DNA of 42,865 nt from Acidobacteriota bacterium (GCA_003165465.1 PLUM01000075.1:1-42865); one strand, 5' to 3'; positions 1 through 8,140 are shown, numbered from the stretch's first letter. Notes: a model not told the origin generated them from the letters alone. Made by a program: numbers and translations.

Positions 1-417
1 GCCGTACACGCCCATCGACGTGATCGCGAATAGAATCAAGAGGCCAATGTTCAAATTCGTGATGCCCGTCGGCGTCGCCTGCCCAAAGATCGTTAGACCC
101 GGCGGCCCAAAGGGAATCACGGCAACCGCCGTAATGGCCAGTGAGAGCGACAGAAACGGCGCGAGGAAATAGACGAACTTATCCGCGCCCGCCGGCGTCA
201 CGTCTTCCTTGAATAAAAACTTAACCCCATCGGCGAGAGGTTGCAGCAAGCCGTGCGGTCCCACGCGGTATGGTCCCCAGCGCGACTGGATGTGCGCGAC
301 GACTTTGCGTTCGAACCAGGTGAGATAGGCAAGCGCCGTCAGGAGCACGAAGAGCAAAATGACGATCTTCGGCAGCGCGACGGTCAGAAGCGGATGCAGC
401 GCGGCAAATTCGTTCAC
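1..417 (-). CDS. nuoH: NADH-quinone oxidoreductase subunit H (partial, N-terminal part)
   Basis: Membrane subunit of complex I that forms part of the quinone-binding chamber. Translating the minus strand from a GTG at 417 gives 139 residues with no stop before the window edge, so only the N-terminal part is present. The translation has a first membrane helix, then the conserved segment LTWFERKVVAHIQSRWGPYR (about residues 32-51), then the QPLADGVKFLFKED segment, both hallmarks of NuoH, followed by further hydrophobic helices. The GTG overlaps the nuoG stop codon as GTGA (417-414), so translation is probably coupled to nuoG. The rest of the gene, and perhaps nuoI-N, should lie beyond the left edge. 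Identification is secure; the exact start is inferred from the overlap. Confidence 0.95.
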   Translation of the reverse strand, partial: MNEFAALHPLLTVALPKIVILLFVLLTALAYLTWFERKVVAHIQSRWGPYRVGPHGLLQPLADGVKFLFKEDVTPAGADKFVYFLAPFLSLSLAITAVAVIPFGPPGLTIFGQATPTGITNLNIGLLILFAITSMGVYG

Positions 418-2678
418 GAGCGCGCCTCCACTTCTTCCGCCTCTTCGGCTGCTTCCGGCAGGGAACGAACCATCGTCAAGTAGCGGCTCAGGCTGCCGCT
501 CGTGAAGAGCGTATCGCCCGAGGAAAAAATCGATCCGGCCGGAACGTCAAATTGTGCGTTGCCATTCGCGGACGAAACCGGCGCAGTCTGCTCGGCTTCT
601 CCGAGCAGCAGTGTGGCCATGGCCAGGTTGTAACCGGGCACCGATTGGCGAATTTCGTCGAACGCGGCTTCCGGCGTGCGCAGCGGAATTGCCTGTCCAA
701 GCCCGTGCTGCGCGAGTTGGAACGAAAGAATTCGCAGAATATCGAAATCCGAGCGCGTGCCCATCGCGTCGCCGCCCTTGCGCACGAGTTGCACTTCGCC
801 CGAGGTGTTGGTCATGGTGCCGTTTTTTTCGTATGCGGCAGCCACCGGCAGAACGATGTCCGCAAGCCGCGCGGTTTCCGTCAGGAACATGTCCTGCACG
901 ACGAGCAGATCGAGTTTTCCAAGGCGACTTGCAGCCGAGACGCCAAATGTTTTAACGGGATTCGCGCCCACCACGTAGAGCGCGTGCAACTGTCCCTTAT
1001 CCGCGGCCGCGAGCATCCCGCGCGCATTCATTCCAGGCTTGTCCGGGAGCTTTGTGCCCCACAGCCTGGCGAACTGCTTCCGCGCTTCCACGTCCGAGGC
1101 AGGCATATAGCCGGGAAGCATGTCCGGCACGAGGCCCATGTCCGCCGCGCCGCGCGAATTCGCATAATCGCCGAGCGCCATGTAGCGCGTCTGGCCGGGT
1201 AGGGTCGAGCCGAATTTCACAAGGTCGCGGATCGCGGCCCCGGTCAATTCCGCGCCGAAAACGATGACGACGTTGCTTTCTTTTTCGAGCGACGCCTTAA
1301 GCGAGGAGAGCCGCTCGATCGCGCCGGCTTCGAGTTGCGCTTCGCCGCCGGCGAGCCACCGGACGGCGGCCGGCTCGCGGCCTTCGGGCACTTCGGCAAA
1401 TCCGCGGGCCTTGCGCAGCAGCTTGATGGATTTCGAATTAATGATGTACACGCGCGCGCCGCGATGGCGGATGGCGGAGCGAATCTGCCAGGCAACCAGC
1501 GGGCTCTGCTCGGTCGGATCGTGCCCGACAAGCAATACGGCGTCCGCCTCGTACAACTGCTGCATCGTGGCGCCCGAGGTTGCGGCTTGCGTGCCGAGGG
1601 CGGCGACGAGGCTCGCGTAATCGGTGGTGCGGTGATGATCGATGTTATTCGTGCCGATGGACGCTCGCGCGATGCGCCCTAACAGGTAATTCTCTTCGTT
1701 CGTCGTGTGGTTCGAGCCGATGAAGCCGATCGAATCCGCTCCGTTGGCTTTGTGGATTTCGGCGAGACGCCGCGAAATTTCGGCCAGGGCGTCTTCCCAG
1801 CTCGATGGGACGAGTTTGCCGCCGCGGCGCACGAGCGGCAGCTTCAATCGCTCCGCGTGCTTCGTGAAGTCGAACCCGAATCGGCCCTTGACGCACAGAA
1901 AGTCCTTGTTGAAGCCGGAGAGATCGCGGTTATTGGCGCGCATGATTTCGTTGTTGCGCACGCTTAGCGTGGTCTTGCAGCCGTTCGAGCAATGCGTGCA
2001 AACCGTGGAGACGTAGTTCATTTCCCACGGGCGCGTCTTGTAACGGTAGGTGCCGCTTGTCAGCGCGCCGACCGGACAGATGTCGATGCACATGCCGCAC
2101 TCTTCGCAATCGAGGTGGTCCTCGCCATTCGGAATGATTACCGAAAGCGAGCCGCGCTGGCCCACGCCGAGAGCCTTGACGTCCATGCCCTCGTCGCACA
2201 CGCGCACGCAGCGGAAACACAGGATGCACCGCGGCGCGTCGTAATAAACCGCTTCGGACCATTTCTGCTCGGGCTGATGGCGCTTTTCCTCGTTGAAGCG
2301 GCTCTTGTCCGCGCCGTACGTGAACACCATGTCCTGCAATTCGCATTCGCCGCCCTTGTCGCACACGGGGCAATCCAGCGGATGGTTGGCGAGCAGGAAT
2401 TCGAGCATGCCCTTGCGCGCATCGTGCACTTGCGGCGTGTTGGTGCGGACCACCATGCCGGGCATGGCGACGAGCGTGCACGCGGTTTGCAGTTTTGGCG
2501 CTTTTTCGACTTCGACCAGGCACATGCGGCAGGCCGCCTGCAACGACAGGCCAGGGAAGTAGCAAAACGAAGGCACTTCGATGCCCATGCGCCGCGCGGC
2601 TTCGATCACCAGCGTTCCCGGCGGGACGGTGACCTCGCGATCGTCAATCTTCAGCGTGATGTCGTTCGAATCTGCCAT
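414..2678 (-). CDS. nuoG: NADH-quinone oxidoreductase subunit G
   Basis: Largest peripheral-arm subunit of complex I, carrying Fe-S clusters that pass electrons from FMN towards quinone. The 754-residue protein starts with a ferredoxin-like [2Fe-2S] domain (C39, C50, C53, C67). A His/Cys cluster site follows (H99, C103, C106, C112, in HPLDCPVCDKGGEC), then two 4Fe-4S motifs (CILCFRCVRVC and CEECGMCIDICP), then the molybdopterin-oxidoreductase-like domain opening with CTHCSNGC. The C-terminal half is the inactive molybdopterin-like fold. Length is normal for the family. The ATG at 2678 lies 15 bp after the nuoEF stop, and the gene ends in a 4-bp overlap with nuoH, so it belongs to the nuo operon. 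Confidence 0.97.
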   Translation of the reverse strand: MADSNDITLKIDDREVTVPPGTLVIEAARRMGIEVPSFCYFPGLSLQAACRMCLVEVEKAPKLQTACTLVAMPGMVVRTNTPQVHDARKGMLEFLLANHPLDCPVCDKGGECELQDMVFTYGADKSRFNEEKRHQPEQKWSEAVYYDAPRCILCFRCVRVCDEGMDVKALGVGQRGSLSVIIPNGEDHLDCEECGMCIDICPVGALTSGTYRYKTRPWEMNYVSTVCTHCSNGCKTTLSVRNNEIMRANNRDLSGFNKDFLCVKGRFGFDFTKHAERLKLPLVRRGGKLVPSSWEDALAEISRRLAEIHKANGADSIGFIGSNHTTNEENYLLGRIARASIGTNNIDHHRTTDYASLVAALGTQAATSGATMQQLYEADAVLLVGHDPTEQSPLVAWQIRSAIRHRGARVYIINSKSIKLLRKARGFAEVPEGREPAAVRWLAGGEAQLEAGAIERLSSLKASLEKESNVVIVFGAELTGAAIRDLVKFGSTLPGQTRYMALGDYANSRGAADMGLVPDMLPGYMPASDVEARKQFARLWGTKLPDKPGMNARGMLAAADKGQLHALYVVGANPVKTFGVSAASRLGKLDLLVVQDMFLTETARLADIVLPVAAAYEKNGTMTNTSGEVQLVRKGGDAMGTRSDFDILRILSFQLAQHGLGQAIPLRTPEAAFDEIRQSVPGYNLAMATLLLGEAEQTAPVSSANGNAQFDVPAGSIFSSGDTLFTSGSLSRYLTMVRSLPEAAEEAEEVEARS

Positions 2679-2693
2679 TTTGTCCCAAAATCC

Positions 2694-4508
2694 TCAGCGG
2701 ACCGAGGCCATGATGTCGGCCGGTTTGTACGGACACTTTCCTGAAAGATGTTCTTCGAACTCGCGCCGCCACTTCTTGACGATGCTGATCGTGGGCATCG
2801 CGGCCGCATCCCCCAGCGGACAAAACGTGCGGCCAAGCATATTTTTGGCCAGATCGCCGATGAGCGCGATGTCTTCCGTGCGTCCCGCGCCCGAATGGAA
2901 ACGGTCCAGCATCTTGCTCAGCCAGCCCGTCCCTTCGCGGCAGGGAATGCACCAGCCGCAGGATTCGTGCGCATAGAAATGCATGATGCGCCGCGCGAGA
3001 TCAACCATGCAGGTATCCTCGTCGATCACCACGAGTCCGCCCGAGCCGAGCATCGATCCGGCCTTGGCCACGGAATCGAAATCCATGTTGATGTCGATTT
3101 CCTCGGCGGTCAGCAGCGGACAGGAACTGCCTCCGGGAATGACGGCCTTGAGTTTTTTTCCGTCGCGCATGCCCCCCGCGACTTCCTCGATCATCCGGCG
3201 CAGCGGGAAACCCATCGGCAATTCGTAGATACCGGGCTTGTTGACGTGGCCGGAAATGCAGAACATGCGCGTGCCGCCGTTTTTCGGAGAGCCGAGGCCC
3301 GCGTACCAGTCTCCTCCCCGCCGCAAAATTTCCGGGGCGGAGGAAAGCGTTTCGACGTTGTTGATCACGGTCGGCGAACCATACAGCCCGACGACGGCCG
3401 GAAATGGCGGCCGGATGCGCGGATAGCCGCGCTTGCCTTCGAGCGATTCCATCAGCGCCGATTCCTCGCCGCATTCGTAGGCGCCCGCTCCCGTATGCGT
3501 GACGAGATCGAAATCGAATCCGCTGCCGAGAATATTTTTTCCGAGGTATCCGGCCTTGTACGCTTCCGCGATGGCCTCATCCATGATGTCCTGAACGTAG
3601 CGATACTCGCCGCGAATATAAATGTATCCCTGATGCGAGCCGACCGCGCGGCCGGCAATCACGATGCCCTCGATCAACTGGTGCGGCATGAGTTCCATCA
3701 GCGGGCGGTCCTTGCACGTGCCGGGCTCGCTTTCGTCCGCGTTGCACAGAACGTATTTGGGCTTGGCCGATTCCTTGGGCACAAAGCTCCACTTCATGCC
3801 GGTCGGAAATCCCGCGCCGCCGCGCCCGCGCAGGTTGGATTTTTTTACTTCGTCGACCACCTGCTCGGCGGTCAGTTCCTTGAGCGCGCGCTCCATGCCC
3901 TTATAGCCCTCATTCGCGACGTACACTTCCAGCTTGTGCGAATCCTTGACGCCAAACAGGCGGCTGATGGCGATGGCCTCGGCCGGATGCCGCTCCTTCA
4001 CCGCACCCGTAATCGGCGCGGAAGGCTGTGGCTTTCTGCCGGCTTCGAGCGTCTCGAAAATTTGCGTGGCGCGCTCGATGGTCAGATTTTCGTAGTAATC
4101 GTAGTTCACCTGCATGGCGGGAGCGCCGGTGCAGGCGCCGATGCATTCCACTTCCTCGAGGGAAAACACGCCGTCGGCGGTGGTTTCCTTGTGCCCGATT
4201 TCCAGTTTTTTCTGGACGAAATCGTAAATCTTATCTCCGCCGCGAAGCATGCAGGACACGTTCGTGCACACCTGTACGTGAAATTTCCCCGTGCGCTGGC
4301 GGCGCAGCATCGAGTAGTACGCCATCGTCTCGGTGACTTGCAGCGTATTCAGGCCCAGGCGCCGCGCGACTTCCCCGATCATTTCATCGCTGACGAAGCC
4401 AAACTGATCCTGCGCATACATCAGCATGGGAATCAGCGCGGAGCGCTTCACCGGGTAGCGGCTTTCGAGCGTGTGGAATTTGGCTTCCAGTTGTGGAGGC
4501 AAATTCAT
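2694..4508 (-). CDS. nuoEF: Fused NADH-quinone oxidoreductase subunits E and F
   Basis: One 604-residue reading frame covers two complex I subunits that are usually separate. Residues 1-155 are NuoE: a helical N-terminus, then the thioredoxin-like [2Fe-2S] domain with C81, C86 (CTNVSC) and C122, C126 (ECIGAC). A linker rich in Pro/Ala/Lys spans about 155-200. The rest is NuoF: the FMN/NADH-binding segment GRGGAGFPTGMKW, NADESEPGTCKDR, then the 4Fe-4S ligands in SCGWCIPCREGT and a final Cys in FCPLGD. All cofactor residues are present, so both halves look functional. The start overlaps the nuoD stop by one base (TGATG). The fused protein would be the electron-input module that oxidises NADH in the cytoplasm. 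Confidence 0.96.
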   Translation of the reverse strand: MNLPPQLEAKFHTLESRYPVKRSALIPMLMYAQDQFGFVSDEMIGEVARRLGLNTLQVTETMAYYSMLRRQRTGKFHVQVCTNVSCMLRGGDKIYDFVQKKLEIGHKETTADGVFSLEEVECIGACTGAPAMQVNYDYYENLTIERATQIFETLEAGRKPQPSAPITGAVKERHPAEAIAISRLFGVKDSHKLEVYVANEGYKGMERALKELTAEQVVDEVKKSNLRGRGGAGFPTGMKWSFVPKESAKPKYVLCNADESEPGTCKDRPLMELMPHQLIEGIVIAGRAVGSHQGYIYIRGEYRYVQDIMDEAIAEAYKAGYLGKNILGSGFDFDLVTHTGAGAYECGEESALMESLEGKRGYPRIRPPFPAVVGLYGSPTVINNVETLSSAPEILRRGGDWYAGLGSPKNGGTRMFCISGHVNKPGIYELPMGFPLRRMIEEVAGGMRDGKKLKAVIPGGSSCPLLTAEEIDINMDFDSVAKAGSMLGSGGLVVIDEDTCMVDLARRIMHFYAHESCGWCIPCREGTGWLSKMLDRFHSGAGRTEDIALIGDLAKNMLGRTFCPLGDAAAMPTISIVKKWRREFEEHLSGKCPYKPADIMASVR

Positions 4509-5704
4509 CAGCGGTCAATCTCCCCGAGGACGATATCCAGCGTGCCGATGCAGGCAACGGCATCGGCCACGAGGCGGCCCTCGATCATCTTCTGCAGCGC
4601 CTGTAAATTCACGAACGAAGGCGTGCGCATCTTCATGCGATACGGCTTTGGCGAACCGTCGCTCGCGATAAAGCAGCCCAGTTCCCCGCGGGGCGATTCA
4701 ATGCGCTGGTAAACCTCGCCGGGCGGCGGCGCGAATCCTTCCGTGTAAATCTTGAAGTGGTAAATCAGCGCTTCCATTTCCGTCTTCATCTTTTCGCGCT
4801 GGGGCGCAACGATCCCGGGCGCATCGGCCGTGATGGGACCTTCCGCCGGAATTTTGTCGAGCGCCTGCCGGACAATCTTCAGGCTCTCGCGCATTTCCCC
4901 GATCCGGCACAGGTAACGCGCGTAGCAATCGCCCTCGGTGCGCACTTGCACCTTGAAATCGAATTCGTCGTAACTGGAGTACGGGAAATACTTGCGCACG
5001 TCGTAATCGACGCCGGAGCCGCGCAGCGATGGACCGGAAACCCCCAGAGCGATGGCGTCCTCCACCTTCAGCACGCCCACGCCTTGCGTGCGCCCGAGCC
5101 AGATGCGGTTCCGGGTCAGCAATTCCTCGTACTCGTCGAACCGGGAAGGGAAAGTACGAACGATTTTTTGAACCTGATTGGTCCAGCCCACGGGCGGCTC
5201 AAGCGCCAGCCCGCCGATGCGGAAATAACTGGTCATCATCCGCTGGCCGCTGACGAGTTCGAATATGTTCATCAGCTCCTCGCGCTCGCGGAAGCAATAG
5301 AGGAACACGGACATCGCGCCCAGGTCGATCGCGTGCGTGCCGAGCCATACCAGATGCGAGCCGATGCGCGTGAGTTCCGTCAGCAGCACGCGAATATATT
5401 GCGCGCGCTTGGGCACTTCGATGCCCAGAAGTTTCTCGACCGCCAGGCAGTAGGCCAAATTGTTTGACAGCGGCGCGAGATAATCCATGCGGTCGGTAAT
5501 CGTAATGGCTTGCGAATAGGTCAGCGACTCGGCGGTTTTTTCGATCCCGGTATGCAGGTATCCGATATCCACGCCCGCCTTGATGATGATTTCTCCATCG
5601 AGCTCCAGAAGCACGCGCAGTACGCCGTGCGTCGAGGGATGCTGGGGCCCCATGTTGAGGACCATGGTTTTTTCGAGGCCGGCGGCGGTTTGAACGGTAG
5701 TCAT
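4508..5704 (-). CDS. nuoD: NADH-quinone oxidoreductase subunit D
   Basis: 49-kDa subunit of complex I, related to NiFe-hydrogenase large subunits, lining the quinone-reduction site with NuoB. It contains MVLNMGPQHPSTHGVLRVLL near the N-terminus, DIGYLHTGIEKTAE, and a C-terminus ending ACIGTLDIVLGEIDR, all typical of NuoD. The frame is open to 5788, but residues before MTTVQTAAGLEK do not resemble the family and would overlap nuoC. I chose the ATG at 5704 (398 residues); an ATG at 5719 is a close alternative with a weak GGGG upstream. It lies 32 bp after nuoC and overlaps the start of nuoEF by one base. Confidence 0.95.
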   Translation of the reverse strand: MTTVQTAAGLEKTMVLNMGPQHPSTHGVLRVLLELDGEIIIKAGVDIGYLHTGIEKTAESLTYSQAITITDRMDYLAPLSNNLAYCLAVEKLLGIEVPKRAQYIRVLLTELTRIGSHLVWLGTHAIDLGAMSVFLYCFREREELMNIFELVSGQRMMTSYFRIGGLALEPPVGWTNQVQKIVRTFPSRFDEYEELLTRNRIWLGRTQGVGVLKVEDAIALGVSGPSLRGSGVDYDVRKYFPYSSYDEFDFKVQVRTEGDCYARYLCRIGEMRESLKIVRQALDKIPAEGPITADAPGIVAPQREKMKTEMEALIYHFKIYTEGFAPPPGEVYQRIESPRGELGCFIASDGSPKPYRMKMRTPSFVNLQALQKMIEGRLVADAVACIGTLDIVLGEIDR

Positions 5705-5736
5705 GGCAAAAGTGCGCATGCCCCAAAAATGGGAAA

Positions 5737-6216
5737 TTAGCGGGGGCCCTCCACGGGATAATCCTTGCGGAGGGGATAGCCTTCCCAATCGTCCGGGAGC
5801 AACATGCGCCGCAGGTCGGGATGCCCTTCAAAACGGACGCCCAGGAGGTCGAATATCTCGCGTTCGTGCCAATTCGCCGTCGGCCAAACGGGAACGACCG
5901 AATCCATGACCGGATCCGCGCCGTTCAGCCGGACACGCAGACGAACCGTTTCGCGGCGGGAGAGCGCCAGCAAATGATAATTGAGTTCGAAGCGCGGTTC
6001 CGTGGGAAAGCGGTCCACGCCGGTCACATCGGAGAGGTAGGTGAACGCGAGATCGGCTTCGGTCAGCAAAAATTGGGCGACGCGCCGCAGATATTCCGGA
6101 CGAATCACAATGGTCAGCTCGCCGCGAAAGGAAATTAATTCCGCGATGGATTCCGGGTAGCTGGCGCGGACTCGCGCGACGATGTGGTTTTGCTCGAGGT
6201 CGAGTGTTTCCGTCAC
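5737..6216 (-). CDS. nuoC: NADH-quinone oxidoreductase subunit C
   Basis: 30-kDa peripheral subunit of complex I; it holds no cofactor and structurally supports NuoD. The 159-residue protein carries the family signature around NWHEREIFDLLGVRFEGHP followed by RMLLPDDWEGYPLRKDYP at the C-terminus. It is separate from NuoD here, unlike the fused NuoCD of enterobacteria. The GTG start at 6216 overlaps the nuoA stop as GTGA. That overlap leaves no room for nuoB, the gene normally found between nuoA and nuoC. Confidence 0.95.
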   Translation of the reverse strand: MTETLDLEQNHIVARVRASYPESIAELISFRGELTIVIRPEYLRRVAQFLLTEADLAFTYLSDVTGVDRFPTEPRFELNYHLLALSRRETVRLRVRLNGADPVMDSVVPVWPTANWHEREIFDLLGVRFEGHPDLRRMLLPDDWEGYPLRKDYPVEGPR

Positions 6217-6611
6217 GAAATCCGGTCCCGGGGCGCGGCTGGGCGGTTCCAGTCCAGGGCCCCTTTCTTCCAGAGATAGAAATAGCCCACAAGCAGAATG
6301 CCGATGTAGAGGAGCATTTCCACAAAGCCAAACCAGCGCAAGGACTTGAAGATAAATGCCCAGGGAAACAGGAAGATGGCTTCCACATCGAACAAAATGA
6401 ATATGATGCCGACAAGATAGAACTTCACGGAAAACGGTTCACGGGCATCGCCCGTCGGTGTAATGCCGCATTCATAGGCCTGCGATTTCACCTTGGAGGG
6501 GCGCCGCCAGCCCACGAGCGAAGAGAGCAGAAGCAGAACGCCGGAAAGCGCCATCGCCAGGATGAGGTGTAAGAGTAACGGCGCGTAGGCTTGAAGGTCG
6601 TTTCCTGTCAT
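6213..6611 (-). CDS. nuoA: NADH-quinone oxidoreductase subunit A
   Basis: Small membrane subunit of complex I with three predicted transmembrane helices. Family motifs are visible: YECGITPTGDAREPFSVKFY (the loop next to the quinone channel) and FILFDVEAIFLFPWA in the second helix, which holds the conserved acidic residues. The frame is open to a GTG at 6659 (148 residues). A well-formed sigma70 promoter (-35 at 6653-6648, -10 at 6630-6625) lies inside that extension, so the ATG at 6611 (132 residues) is preferred. The predicted transcription start is then only about 7 nt upstream, giving an almost leaderless mRNA. First gene of the nuo operon; it overlaps nuoC by 4 bp. Confidence 0.93.
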   Translation of the reverse strand: MTGNDLQAYAPLLLHLILAMALSGVLLLLSSLVGWRRPSKVKSQAYECGITPTGDAREPFSVKFYLVGIIFILFDVEAIFLFPWAFIFKSLRWFGFVEMLLYIGILLVGYFYLWKKGALDWNRPAAPRDRIS

Positions 6612-6624
6612 CGAAGCACAAGCT

Positions 6625-6653
6625 ATAATAGCGACGAAGCGCCAAGCGGTCAA
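6625..6653 (-). promoter_or_regulatory. Predicted sigma70 promoter of the nuo operon
   Basis: On the minus strand a TTGACC (-35, 6653-6648) is separated by exactly 17 nt from TATTAT (-10, 6630-6625). Transcription would start near 6618, just before the nuoA ATG at 6611. Spacing and both hexamers are close to consensus. The leader would be very short and has no visible Shine-Dalgarno sequence. Confidence 0.65.
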
Positions 6654-6713
6654 ATGCACCAGAGAAATATATCGTCATCTTCCTCGATTTCGTTATGATC
6701 GTCGAGGGAAGAG

Positions 6714-7385
6714 ATGACCGTTTTACGCGCCTTCGTGCGCGAAAGGCTGGGTGGCCTGATGAATTTTGGGTTCAATTCCAACGTGAAAGTCGGAAACGCC
6801 ATGTGTCATGTGCAGACGGAGGATCGCGGTCCGACGCATCCGTTCCTGGACACGGTCGTGTATATGGCCGGCCGCGTGATTTACAAGCGCAGCACCAGCT
6901 ACAAGCAATTCGCCCTCGGCCTGGATGAGAATGTGCTGGCGGAAAAGCTCCACGAACGCCTGGCGCAACAACATCGCGAAGTCATTGCCGACCTGGAAAA
7001 CGGCGCCATTCCCATCGAAACGCAAACAAAGCCGCAGCCGGATGCGAGGAATGCGGCTGCGCCGGGCGGCCTGGATTTGCGCCTCACGAATCCGAAGAAC
7101 TGGTTCGTGGCGGGCAATGTGATTTTCGAAATTGAATTGCGTGAAAAGAATTCGGACCAGCCGGTTGGCGATGCCTCGGTTGAGGCCCTCCTGGAGAGCG
7201 ATAAACAGCGCATTCCCTGCGCCGCGGCGCAAACCGAAGCCGAGGGCCGCGCCACGCTGAAGTTTCCCATGCCGATGAATGCGACGGAAGGCTCGTCGCT
7301 CGTGATTCGCGCAATGGACGGAAGCCGTTCGGGGGAGTTGCGATTCAAGCTAAAGGCCAAGGCTCCGAAGCCCGTCTCGCAATGA
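6714..7385 (+). CDS. Conserved protein of unknown function
   Basis: A 223-residue soluble protein that I cannot assign to a named family. The N-terminal half includes MNFGFNSNVKVGNAMCHVQT and a helical region around LAEKLHERLAQQHREVIADL. From about residue 115 the sequence alternates short hydrophobic strands, with NPKNWFVAGNVIFEIELRE and a C-terminus ending FKLKAKAPKPVSQ, and could be a beta-sandwich of the bacterial Ig/carboxypeptidase-regulatory type. There is no signal peptide or membrane helix. The ATG at 6714 follows a GAGGGAAG sequence; the ATG at 6759 (MNFGFNSN) is a reasonable alternative start. The stop overlaps the start of the ThiS-like gene as ATGA (7382-7385), so the two are co-translated and their products may work together. 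Confidence 0.8.
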   Translation: MTVLRAFVRERLGGLMNFGFNSNVKVGNAMCHVQTEDRGPTHPFLDTVVYMAGRVIYKRSTSYKQFALGLDENVLAEKLHERLAQQHREVIADLENGAIPIETQTKPQPDARNAAAPGGLDLRLTNPKNWFVAGNVIFEIELREKNSDQPVGDASVEALLESDKQRIPCAAAQTEAEGRATLKFPMPMNATEGSSLVIRAMDGSRSGELRFKLKAKAPKPVSQ

Positions 7386-7594
7386 ATCCGGGAATCCAAA
7401 TTGTAGTGAATGGCGAAACGCGCGATGTGCCCGAAGGGCTGGGCGTTTTCGCCCTGCTTTCCCACCTGGGTCTGCCCGCCGATCGCGTGGCCATCGAGCG
7501 CAACCTGGAGATTCTTCCGCGTTCGCAGTGGACTGCTACCACCGTGCGTCCGGGGGACCGCTACGAAATTGTTCACCTGGTCGGCGGAGGATGA
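7382..7594 (+). CDS. thiS: ThiS/MoaD-like sulfur carrier protein
   Basis: A 70-residue beta-grasp (ubiquitin-like) protein. It begins IQIVVNGETRDVPEG, has the central DRVAIERNLEILPRSQW segment and ends in ...EIVHLVGGG; the C-terminal Gly-Gly is where adenylation and thiocarboxylation occur in ThiS. In thiamine synthesis ThiS donates sulfur for the thiazole ring through ThiF and ThiG. No thiG, thiF, thiO or thiE lies nearby, so the pathway assignment rests on similarity only; it could instead serve another sulfur-transfer or protein-modifier route. It overlaps the upstream unknown gene by 4 bp. Confidence 0.85.
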   Translation: MNPGIQIVVNGETRDVPEGLGVFALLSHLGLPADRVAIERNLEILPRSQWTATTVRPGDRYEIVHLVGGG

Positions 7595-7650
7595 CGCTGT
7601 CTCATCTCCGCTGAAGGAAAAGCGCCGTGCAGGGCCTCTTCGGCGAAGGG

Positions 7651-7980
7651 CTATGTACCGGAGTAAATCCCCGGATTACCCTGCATCAGGATTCGTATGG
7701 CGATGCCCCGGTTGCCTTCTTGCAGTTCCGTAATGCGCACCACGTCGCCAATTTGCTCGCGATGAACCGGGTCATCGGGGCCAAAGTTCAGCGTCACGAT
7801 CACGTTCATCCCGACACAGTAGTGATTCGCGGAAGTGACGAAATACACTCCGGAGCGCGAAATGTTCGCGGTCGTGCAGACTTCCTCGGGATACAGCGGA
7901 TCGCAAGGGCGAATCAGGACGGGTTCGGACAATACTTCTCTCGGGGTTACGCGTGTTTCCTTCACTGTGGCAAGCATCAT
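7651..7980 (-). CDS. PilZ domain protein
   Basis: A 109-residue, single-domain PilZ-like protein. Both c-di-GMP-binding signatures can be seen: an RxxxR motif (R10 to R14, RVTPR) and an NxSxxG motif (NISRSG) followed by VYFVTS, the usual strand. The remainder (GMNVIVTLNFGP, IGDVVRITEL, GIAIRI) fits the PilZ beta-barrel. Stand-alone PilZ proteins bind c-di-GMP and modulate motility, pilus or exopolysaccharide machinery. The pilus/secretion-like operon begins about 1.1 kb to the right, but on the other strand. AGGAG lies 9 nt before the ATG. The gene is convergent with the thiS-like gene. Confidence 0.85.
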   Translation of the reverse strand: MMLATVKETRVTPREVLSEPVLIRPCDPLYPEEVCTTANISRSGVYFVTSANHYCVGMNVIVTLNFGPDDPVHREQIGDVVRITELQEGNRGIAIRILMQGNPGIYSGT

Positions 7981-7997
7981 AAAAATCGCTCCTGATA

Positions 7998-8029
7998 CCT
8001 TGGGCCTCTGGGAAGCCTAAGGATTTTTT
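7998..8029 (+). terminator. Predicted rho-independent terminator (plus strand)
   Basis: An 8-bp stem, CCTTGGGC (7998-8005) with GCCTAAGG (8015-8022, one G-T pair), is followed by A and six T residues (8024-8029). The nearest plus-strand gene upstream is the thiS-like gene ending at 7594, so a transcript stopping here would run antisense through the PilZ gene. The hairpin also lies in the 5' region of the PilZ gene on the opposite strand. Confidence 0.5.
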
Positions 8030-8140
8030 CATCCAAAATTGAATTCATAAGTTATGCGAACCATTGCCGGGAGTCCACAGTCATATTGTTCGTGTGCTCT
8101 CGCAGGCAACCCCCCTTCACATGCGGAATAGGATGTACAT

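Noticed and set aside
2748..4712. 654-codon plus-strand frame opposite nuoEF
   Set aside because: The minus strand clearly encodes NuoE-NuoF with all cofactor motifs; the antisense product is His/Arg/Ala-rich and has no family features.
7981..8050. c-di-GMP riboswitch upstream of the PilZ gene
   Set aside because: The leader holds a hairpin, but the conserved GEMM riboswitch core sequences cannot be found.
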